A DNA stretch of 64,000 nucleotides. Origin: Pricia antarctica (GTDB taxonomy: Bacteria > Bacteroidota > Bacteroidia > Flavobacteriales > Flavobacteriaceae). Positions 57,713 through 64,000 of this stretch are shown here, piece after piece. The position numbers were made by a program, and so were the translations under genes. Location of the stretch: positions 124,001-188,000 of the forward strand of contig NZ_FNAO01000004.1 of NCBI RefSeq assembly GCF_900101815.1, written 5' to 3'. The notes under the pieces were generated by a model. It was not told the origin of the DNA, did no database searches, and was given only the letters and a program-made list of their open reading frames with translations. Every line of letters begins with the position of its first letter. The first letter of the stretch is position 1.

Positions 57713-58597
57713 ATGAGTGAAATATTGGACTTAGCAAACCGGCACAGACCTATATCTGATCTTTTTCAATGGCCAAAATCCAAAGGGGAATGGGATCAAT
57801 ACCGATTGTCTGACGAACAGGTCTCCCATTTTCATGAGGAAGGATATTTATCGGGCATAAAATTGCTTGACGATCAACAAGTAGAAGTTTTACGTAAAGA
57901 TCTGACGGAAATCGTCGATGCAGAACATCCTGCACATGATTTATTTTATGAATTCCACAGCAACGAATCCGAGGATCCGAATTCTGTTTTGTTCCATTCC
58001 TTAGGACATTGGCGGATTACCAAAGGTTTTCACGATGTATTGTGGAATCCCGCTTTTGTAATGGCAGCTCACCAACTTTTAGAGGATAAGCCGGTACGGT
58101 TTTGGCACGATCAACTGTTCTGCAAACCTGCCGAACACGGTGGGGTAGTGGCCTGGCATCAGGATTATTCCTATTGGACGCGCACCGTAGCCATGCAGCA
58201 TCTGACCTGCTGGACGGGTTTGGACGATGCCACTAAAGAAAACGGATGTCTACACTACATCCCTAAAAGCCACAAATGGGGATTATTGGATGCGCCCTCA
58301 TTAGCAGGCGATATGAACGGTTTGATGGATTATTTGGATGATAAACAGAAAGAACAATTTCAAAATCCCGTTGCTATCGAATTGAAAAAAGGATACGCCA
58401 CTTTTCATCACCCTTTAATGGTACACGGTTCTTATGAGAACAAATCAGAAATGAGCCGACGGGCCTTTGTGCTCAATGTTTTCGCCGACGGCACCATCAG
58501 CAATACGGATGACGAGCTTTTAAAGGGAGTACCACCCATTCCGAAAGGAAAAAAGATGGAAGGAAAATTTTTTCCCCTGTTGTTTGAGGGAGTTTGA
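57713..58597 (+). CDS. PhyH-family Fe(II)/2-oxoglutarate dioxygenase
   Basis: A 294-residue double-stranded beta-helix oxygenase. The iron triad is visible as H149-x-D151 (AWHQDYSYW) and H238 (HHPLMVHGS), with the 2OG-binding arginine in MSRRAFVLNVF. Start codon ATG 57713 is preferred to a TTG 27 bases earlier. It is divergent from uxaA and followed by the KduD-like SDR gene. The substrate is unknown. Its place in the uronate cluster suggests a modified sugar acid. Confidence 0.88.
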   Translation: MSEILDLANRHRPISDLFQWPKSKGEWDQYRLSDEQVSHFHEEGYLSGIKLLDDQQVEVLRKDLTEIVDAEHPAHDLFYEFHSNESEDPNSVLFHSLGHWRITKGFHDVLWNPAFVMAAHQLLEDKPVRFWHDQLFCKPAEHGGVVAWHQDYSYWTRTVAMQHLTCWTGLDDATKENGCLHYIPKSHKWGLLDAPSLAGDMNGLMDYLDDKQKEQFQNPVAIELKKGYATFHHPLMVHGSYENKSEMSRRAFVLNVFADGTISNTDDELLKGVPPIPKGKKMEGKFFPLLFEGV

Positions 58598-58653
58598 TTC
58601 AGTGGGCAGGAAACACATCAAACCATAAACGATAAAATTCTAACACCAAACAA

Positions 58654-59424
58654 ATGAGTGTATTGAACAGTTTCAACCTGAAAGGCAAAACAGCATTGGT
58701 AACCGGCTGCAAACGAGGTATCGGCAAAGCGATGGCTCTGGCCTTGGCAGAAGCGGGTGCCGATATCATCGGGGTAAGTGCCACTCTGGAAAAGCACGGT
58801 AGCATGGTGGAACAGGAAGTGGAGGGTATCGGCCGGAAATTCAAGGCCTACGCCTGCGATTTCAACGAACGGGAAGCCCTGTATGCATTTATAGAAACGG
58901 TAAAGGATGATTTTCCTAAAATCGATATTCTTTTAAATAACGCCGGAACCATTTTACGCGCGCCCGCGGTCGAGCATTCGGACGAATATTGGGACAAGGT
59001 CATCGAGGTCAACCAGACCGCACCATTCATATTGACCCGGGAAATCGGAAAGGAAATGGTGAAACGTGCTTCGGGAAAAATCGTTTTTACCGCGTCGTTA
59101 CTGACCTTCCAAGGGGGAATCACAGTACCGGGATATGCCGCCAGTAAAGGGGCCATCGGACAGATGACCATGGCCTTCTCCAACGAATGGGCAAGCAAAG
59201 GCGTTAACGTTAACGCTATCGCACCGGGCTATATCAGCACGGACAATACCGAAGCCCTACGAAGCGACGAAGAAAGATCGGAATCCATTTTGGCCCGTAT
59301 TCCTGCCGGAAGATGGGGCCAGCCCGAGGATTTCAAAGGACCTATTGTTTTTCTGTGTTCCGAGGCTTCCAACTATATGAACGGCACTACCATGTTGGTC
59401 GATGGAGGATGGATGGGAAGATAA
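58654..59424 (+). CDS. kduD: KduD-like 2-deoxy-D-gluconate 3-dehydrogenase
   Basis: A 256-residue classical SDR. TGCKRGIG (17-24), NNAG (95-98) and the catalytic S148, Y161 and K165 are in place. The overall layout (MSVLNSFNLKGKTALVTG, PGYISTDNTEALRSDEERS) agrees with KduD, which reduces 5-keto-4-deoxyuronate-derived DKII to KDG. KduI is absent from the window. It follows the PhyH gene by 56 bases and precedes uvrD by 37 bases. Confidence 0.85.
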   Translation: MSVLNSFNLKGKTALVTGCKRGIGKAMALALAEAGADIIGVSATLEKHGSMVEQEVEGIGRKFKAYACDFNEREALYAFIETVKDDFPKIDILLNNAGTILRAPAVEHSDEYWDKVIEVNQTAPFILTREIGKEMVKRASGKIVFTASLLTFQGGITVPGYAASKGAIGQMTMAFSNEWASKGVNVNAIAPGYISTDNTEALRSDEERSESILARIPAGRWGQPEDFKGPIVFLCSEASNYMNGTTMLVDGGWMGR

Positions 59425-59461
59425 TTATCGCTAAATTCAAGGACTGGAAAAAAAGGAAGAG

Positions 59462-61792
59462 GTGAAGAATTTCATAGACGAACTGAACGATGCGCAAAAA
59501 GCCCCCGTGCTTCATAAGGATGGGCCTTTGATGGTTATTGCGGGTGCGGGATCGGGTAAGACCAGGGTGTTGACGTATCGCATTGCCCATTTGATGGCCC
59601 AAGGAGTCGATGCCTTTAATATTCTCGCGCTGACCTTTACCAACAAAGCAGCGCGGGAAATGAAAAAGCGTATTGCGGATATTGTCGGTAACACCGAGGC
59701 CAAAAATCTATGGATGGGAACTTTCCACTCCGTTTTTGCAAAACTATTACGATACGACGGCAGTAAATTGGGCTTCCCCAGTAATTTCACCATTTATGAC
59801 ACCCAAGATTCCCAGCGGCTGATTTCCGCGATTATCAAGGAAATGGGACTAGACAAGGATATCTACAAGTACAAACAGGTGCAGAACCGGATATCCTCCT
59901 ATAAAAACAGCCTCATTACCGTCAAGGCCTACTTTCAGAATCCCGAACTGGTAGAGGCCGATGCCATGGCCAAACGTCCGCGCATGGGCGATATATACCA
60001 AAATTATGTTGATCGTTGCTTTAAGGCCGGGGCCATGGATTTTGATGATTTGCTGTTGCGTACCAATGAACTGCTGACCCGTTTTCCAGAGGTGTTGGCC
60101 AAGTACCAAGACCGCTTCCGGTATATTCTTGTCGATGAGTATCAAGATACCAACCATTCCCAATATCTCATAGTAAAGGCTTTGGCCGATCGCTTTCAGA
60201 ATATCTGCGTGGTGGGCGACGATGCACAGAGTATTTATTCTTTTAGGGGGGCTAATATCAGTAACATCCTGAATTTTCAGCGGGATTATGAAAATGTGGG
60301 GATGTACCGTTTGGAACAGAATTACCGATCCACCAAGAATATTGTCAATGCCGCCAATTCCATTATCGCCAAAAACAAGAACCAGTTGGAGAAAGTGGTG
60401 TGGACAGCCAATGATGAAGGAGGTGTGATAAAAATACACCGGAGTACTACCGACGCCGAAGAAGGACGCTATGTTGCGGGATCTATCTGGGATCATAAAA
60501 TGAACGAGCAACTGGCCAATGGGCAGTTCGCCGTTCTTTATCGTACCAATTCCCAATCCCGTTCCATCGAAGACGGCCTCCGAAAAAGAGATATTCCCTA
60601 TCGTATTTACGGGGGATTATCTTTTTATCAAAGAAAAGAAATCAAAGATGTGCTCTCCTACCTACGACTGGTTATTAACCCCAAAGACGAGGAGGCTCTA
60701 AAGCGTATCATCAATTTTCCCTCAAGGGGTATAGGACAGACCACACTGGATCGATTGACCGTCGCCGCCAATCACTACAAACGTTCCATTTTTGAGGTTA
60801 TCGAAAATCTGGACAAAATAGATCTCAAAATAAATTCGGGCACCAAAAGAAAACTTGAGGATTTCATTACCATGATCAAAAGCTTTCAGATTATGAACGA
60901 GGGCGCCGATGCCTTTACCCTTGCCGAACACGTCGCCAAGAAGACCGGATTACTTTTGGAGTTTAAGAAAGATGGCACGCCTGAAGGTATCGGCAAAATG
61001 GAAAATATCGAGGAGCTGCTTAACGGGATAAAGGATTTTGTAGAGGGACAAAAAGAGCTGGCCGACGCAACGGGAAGTATTTCCGAATTTTTGGAGGATG
61101 TTGCCCTTGCCACCGATCTGGACAAAGATACCGGCGATGACGATCGGGTCGCCTTAATGACCATACATCTGGCAAAGGGGCTGGAATTTCCCTACGTCTA
61201 TATTGTTGGGATGGAAGAAGACCTGTTCCCCTCCGCCATGAGTATGAATACCCGCAGCGAACTGGAAGAGGAGCGCCGTTTGTTCTACGTCGCCCTTACC
61301 CGTGCCGAAAAGCAGGCTTACCTCACCTACACCCAAAACCGCTACCGCTGGGGGAAATTGATCGACGCCGAGCCCAGTCGGTTTTTGGAAGAAATCGACG
61401 AGCAATATGTCGAAAACCTAACGCCGATAGACCACTCCGGCTACCGCTACAAACCGATGATCGATGCCGATATTTTTGGCGATGTAGATAAAAGCCGGCT
61501 CCGTCAGAACAAACCGACAAGAGGCACCCCGCCTAAAACCGGTGCACCCAACGAAAATCAACTTCGAAAATTGCGAAAGCTAAAACCGGAATTGGCCACT
61601 CCAATCGGCAACACCAATGCCATAGATCCGAGTCTCCAAGAGGGATCCACAGTAAACCACACCCGGTTCGGTAGGGGAAGGGTGTTGAAAATGGAAGGCG
61701 TTGGCAACGATAAAAAAGCGGAAATACAGTTCGAAAAAGGCGATATCAAAAAACTGTTGTTACGGTTCGCAAAATTGGAGGTGATTTCTTGA
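59462..61792 (+). CDS. uvrD: UvrD/PcrA-type DNA helicase
   Basis: A 776-residue superfamily 1A helicase. Motif I GAGSGKT (28-34), motif II DEYQD (225-229), GDDAQSIYSFRG and LEQNYRST are present, and the later MTIHLAKGLEFPYVY and FYVALTRAEKQ are intact. It unwinds DNA in nucleotide-excision and mismatch repair and removes RecA. The start is GTG at 59462, preceded by a GGAAGAG-like site. The C-terminal tail carries a tudor-like segment (GSTVNHTRFGRGRVLKMEG), usual for PcrA/UvrD. Confidence 0.96.
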   Translation: MKNFIDELNDAQKAPVLHKDGPLMVIAGAGSGKTRVLTYRIAHLMAQGVDAFNILALTFTNKAAREMKKRIADIVGNTEAKNLWMGTFHSVFAKLLRYDGSKLGFPSNFTIYDTQDSQRLISAIIKEMGLDKDIYKYKQVQNRISSYKNSLITVKAYFQNPELVEADAMAKRPRMGDIYQNYVDRCFKAGAMDFDDLLLRTNELLTRFPEVLAKYQDRFRYILVDEYQDTNHSQYLIVKALADRFQNICVVGDDAQSIYSFRGANISNILNFQRDYENVGMYRLEQNYRSTKNIVNAANSIIAKNKNQLEKVVWTANDEGGVIKIHRSTTDAEEGRYVAGSIWDHKMNEQLANGQFAVLYRTNSQSRSIEDGLRKRDIPYRIYGGLSFYQRKEIKDVLSYLRLVINPKDEEALKRIINFPSRGIGQTTLDRLTVAANHYKRSIFEVIENLDKIDLKINSGTKRKLEDFITMIKSFQIMNEGADAFTLAEHVAKKTGLLLEFKKDGTPEGIGKMENIEELLNGIKDFVEGQKELADATGSISEFLEDVALATDLDKDTGDDDRVALMTIHLAKGLEFPYVYIVGMEEDLFPSAMSMNTRSELEEERRLFYVALTRAEKQAYLTYTQNRYRWGKLIDAEPSRFLEEIDEQYVENLTPIDHSGYRYKPMIDADIFGDVDKSRLRQNKPTRGTPPKTGAPNENQLRKLRKLKPELATPIGNTNAIDPSLQEGSTVNHTRFGRGRVLKMEGVGNDKKAEIQFEKGDIKKLLLRFAKLEVIS

Positions 61793-61865
61793 TATGTGAT
61801 AAAAGGATGTATTGAATTATGGGTTTTGCCTTAACTTAGCCGTTCAAAGTAAAACACGTGAAATC

Positions 61866-62489
61866 ATGTCCGAATTTATTAGGTTATACGAAGAAAATCC
61901 CGATCCGGAAGCCATTAAGCAGATAGCCGATGTTCTACGCAAAGGTGGATTGGTCATCTATCCCACAGATACGGTTTACGGATTGGGCTGTGATATCACC
62001 AACTCAAGGGCCTTGGAAAAAATTGCCCGTATCAAGGGTGTAAAGTTGGCGAAGGCGAACTGGTCATTTATCTGCGCCGATCTCAGCAACCTTTCTGATT
62101 ATGTGCGGCAAATCGATACGGCCACCTTTAAGATTTTAAAGCGTGCATTGCCAGGTCCCTACACCTTTGTTCTTCCTGGAAACAACAACCTTCCGAAAGA
62201 TTTCAAAAAGAAAAAAACCGTCGGTATCCGGGTACCCGATAACAATATCGCAAAGGCTTTGGTAGAAAGCTTGGGAAACCCGATTGTTTCTACGTCTATT
62301 TATGACGAAGACGAGCTTTTGGAATATACGACGGACCCCGAATTGATTTTCGAAAAATGGCATAAGCTGGTCGATGTGGTCATCGATGGAGGTTACGGCG
62401 ATAATATAGCGTCTACTGTAATCGATTTGTCCGGTAATGAGCCTATGATTTTGCGAGAGGGGAAAGGGGGCCTTGATATTTTCAGTTGA
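61866..62489 (+). CDS. L-threonylcarbamoyladenylate synthase-like (Sua5/YciO/YrdC)
   Basis: A 207-residue YrdC-domain protein: GGLVIYPTDTVYGLGCDI, RIKGVKLAKANWSFICADL and the core KTVGIRVPDNNIAKALVESL. YrdC/Sua5 proteins make threonylcarbamoyl-AMP for tRNA t6A, but this size and the KxxK region also fit YciO, whose role differs. The true start is ATG 61866, since the conserved domain begins shortly after. The stop is followed by a bidirectional terminator. Confidence 0.88.
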   Translation: MSEFIRLYEENPDPEAIKQIADVLRKGGLVIYPTDTVYGLGCDITNSRALEKIARIKGVKLAKANWSFICADLSNLSDYVRQIDTATFKILKRALPGPYTFVLPGNNNLPKDFKKKKTVGIRVPDNNIAKALVESLGNPIVSTSIYDEDELLEYTTDPELIFEKWHKLVDVVIDGGYGDNIASTVIDLSGNEPMILREGKGGLDIFS

Positions 62490-62501
62490 TGAATTGGTAT
62501 A

Positions 62502-62536
62502 AAAAAACCGCAACTTTTTTAAGTTGCGGTTTTTTA
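62502..62536. terminator. Bidirectional intrinsic terminator
   Basis: AAAAAACCGCAACTT / AAGTTGCGGTTTTTT with a 5-base T loop. It serves the YrdC-type gene and the convergent OmpA-type gene. Confidence 0.92.
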
Positions 62537-62553
62537 TTTTATGCGTATTCGGC

Positions 62554-63411
62554 TTAGTTATTAATCGCCGGGTCATTCATACCTTCTTCTATCATACTAT
62601 AGAACTGATCGATTTTCGGAAGTACCACAATACGAGTTCTTCGATTTTTCGATTTTTCGGTCATAGAAACGGGAATGTATTCTGATCTGCCTGCAGCGGT
62701 CATTCGCTTAGGGTCAACATTGAAATCGTTTTGCAAAATACGAACCACTGAGGTAGCACGTTTGACACTCAAATCCCAGTTATCTAAAAGCACACCATTT
62801 CCACCACGGTAAGGTACATCATCGGTATGACCTTCGACCATAAATTCGAAATCAGGTTTGTTGTTGACCACTTTGGCAACCTTGCCCAAAATTTCCTTGG
62901 CACGGCTCGTAACGTTGTAGCTTCCGCTGCTGAATAATAATTTATCCGAAATCGATACAAAAACAACACCTTTCTCTACGCTGATTTGGATGTCTTCATC
63001 ATCCAAATTACCCAAAACTCCTTTCAAGCTTTGTACCAAGGCTAAGTTTACAGAATCCCTACGAGTAATCGCATCCTGAAGTTTTCGTATGGTAAGGTCT
63101 TTTTCCTTTAAACTTTCCAAAGATTTTTCAAGATTCTCGGCACCTTTCGAGGTAAGCGTTGTCATGTTACCCATGTTGTTGATCAATTCCTGATTGTTGG
63201 CCTGTAAGAAAGCATTTTGATCTTGTAGGGTTTTCATTTTTGAGGAATTGGTTGCTTTTTCCTCTAAACAATCGTTCAACTTTACGGTCGCGGAATTCAA
63301 AAGATCCTGCGTTTCTTTTTGTTTGGCTTCAAGTTCACCGTATTTCTTGTTCGATACACAAGAAGATAGCAACAAGGTCGCTCCTAAACAGCCTAAAATG
63401 ATTTTTTTCAT
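62554..63411 (-). CDS. OmpA-family lipoprotein
   Basis: A 285-residue lipoprotein (LLLSSC, C18). A coiled coil spans about residues 25-125 (KKYGELEAKQKETQDLLNS and onward). The C-terminal OmpA domain (about 150-265) has the peptidoglycan-binding motif FMVEGHTDDVPYRG and later SKNRRTRIVVLP. It tethers the outer membrane to peptidoglycan. It lies between a convergent terminator and a glycosyltransferase gene. Confidence 0.92.
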   Translation of the reverse strand: MKKIILGCLGATLLLSSCVSNKKYGELEAKQKETQDLLNSATVKLNDCLEEKATNSSKMKTLQDQNAFLQANNQELINNMGNMTTLTSKGAENLEKSLESLKEKDLTIRKLQDAITRRDSVNLALVQSLKGVLGNLDDEDIQISVEKGVVFVSISDKLLFSSGSYNVTSRAKEILGKVAKVVNNKPDFEFMVEGHTDDVPYRGGNGVLLDNWDLSVKRATSVVRILQNDFNVDPKRMTAAGRSEYIPVSMTEKSKNRRTRIVVLPKIDQFYSMIEEGMNDPAINN

Positions 63412-63513
63412 AATTTTGGATTACTAGATATTAATAAATTGTGTTTTTGACTTGATTGTTCAAAATGAATGCCAAAATTAGGCATTCGTCCATTTTAGCA
63501 GTGGCAAAATTAG

Positions 63514-64000
63514 TTAATATTTTATTAATACACCGAATTTATTGACACCATACACGAAGTGGGACCATACAATGGACTTTGTAAGGTAATACTTTACAAT
63601 AAAATTTGCTTTTTCTCTCTTGTGGTACATTTTATAGAACTGCCTATAAAAGCTAAGATGTGCCCTGAGAATCGCAAAACAATGCTTGAATTTGAACTGA
63701 AAGATAAAACGTAGTGCGGCAATTCCGTCAAGCAATAGTCGAAAAAAGATAATGGCCAAAGCTTTCCGACGAGGAAGATTTTTGGTAATGGAAAATAGCG
63801 AGTTCCTAAAATTAAGGTAAGTTTTTTTAGGGTTCATATTGCTAAGTGTAGAACCACCTAAGTGATATACCGTGGACTTTCCTACATAAAAAACGGTATG
63901 GCCTTCGTTTTTGGCCCGCCAGCAAAGATCAACTTCTTCTTGATGGGCAAAGTAATCTTCATCAAACCCATTCAACTCCCAATATAGCTTACTTTTAATA
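63514..64000 (-). CDS. Family 2 glycosyltransferase, 3' part (runs off the window)
   Basis: About 162 codons of the C-terminal part of a GT2 enzyme. The frame continues to the window edge (KSKLYWELNGFDEDYFAHQE), so no start codon is visible; the TTG within it is not a start. The acceptor-site block DEDYFAHQEEVDLCWRAKN is diagnostic, followed by VYHLGGSTL. The C-terminus is basic and aromatic. It probably builds cell-surface polysaccharide. The OmpA-type gene lies next to it on the same strand. Confidence 0.85.
   Translation of the reverse strand, partial: IKSKLYWELNGFDEDYFAHQEEVDLCWRAKNEGHTVFYVGKSTVYHLGGSTLSNMNPKKTYLNFRNSLFSITKNLPRRKALAIIFFRLLLDGIAALRFIFQFKFKHCFAILRAHLSFYRQFYKMYHKREKANFIVKYYLTKSIVWSHFVYGVNKFGVLIKY

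Noticed and set aside
1-64000. tRNA genes, rRNA operon, insertion sequences or prophage
   Set aside because: I scanned intergenic regions for tRNA-like ends, transposase motifs and phage genes and saw none. A tRNA search program would settle this.

Overview
The window looks like chromosomal DNA of a marine member of the Flavobacteriaceae (Bacteroidota). The evidence is a SusC/SusD pair with a FecR/ECF-sigma switch, many lipoproteins with Bacteroidota-style lipoboxes, TPR-bearing histidine kinases, FAS1 secreted proteins, a Bacteroidota-type SRP RNA, and -7 elements of the TAnnTTTG type. A Zobellia/Maribacter-like genus is a guess from general gene content only. No tRNA, rRNA operon, insertion sequence, prophage or CRISPR array is visible.

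The first two thirds (1-38000) are mostly housekeeping genes. They are a bacilliredoxin-like protein, glyA (beside a decayed fumarylacetoacetase gene), a signalling cluster (LytTR regulator, a 52-residue lipoprotein, TPR histidine kinase, NarL-type regulator), a glutaminyl cyclase/thioesterase pair, the SRP RNA with an SDR gene starting directly at its terminator, a transaldolase-like aldolase, an ABC-F protein, pheT, leuB and leuA, an EamA transporter, a pseudouridine synthase with panB, a Gfo/Idh/MocA oxidoreductase divergent from a DUF1080 protein, L-serine dehydratase, dnaK, and two FAS1 proteins. Several secreted proteins of unknown role lie between them.

The last third (38000-59450) is a carbohydrate-acid utilisation region. 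An ECF sigma factor and a FecR-type anti-sigma factor whose 5' end appears broken precede a SusC with an STN signalling domain, SusD, a Tat-exported enolase-superfamily enzyme, a Sec-exported RraA-like protein and an NTF2-like protein. Then come the cytoplasmic uronate genes: kdgK and a KDPG aldolase on the plus strand; uxuA with an SDR-type mannonate oxidoreductase, and uxaA, uxaB and a fuconolactonase-like amidohydrolase on the minus strand; and a FAH-family dehydratase, a PhyH-type dioxygenase and a KduD-like SDR on the plus strand. Together they would take glucuronate- and galacturonate-derived intermediates through KDG and KDPG to pyruvate and glyceraldehyde 3-phosphate. There are no polysaccharide lyases or glycoside hydrolases here, and no UxaC or KduI, so the locus probably works with genes elsewhere or takes up free sugar acids.

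The final part holds uvrD/pcrA, a Sua5/YrdC gene, an OmpA-type lipoprotein, and the 3' part of a family 2 glycosyltransferase that runs off the window. The observations I rate highest are the exported dehydratase/aldolase-like pair in the SusCD operon, the damaged fecR 5' end, the fumarylacetoacetase remnant, and the LytTR regulator that lacks its phosphoacceptor.
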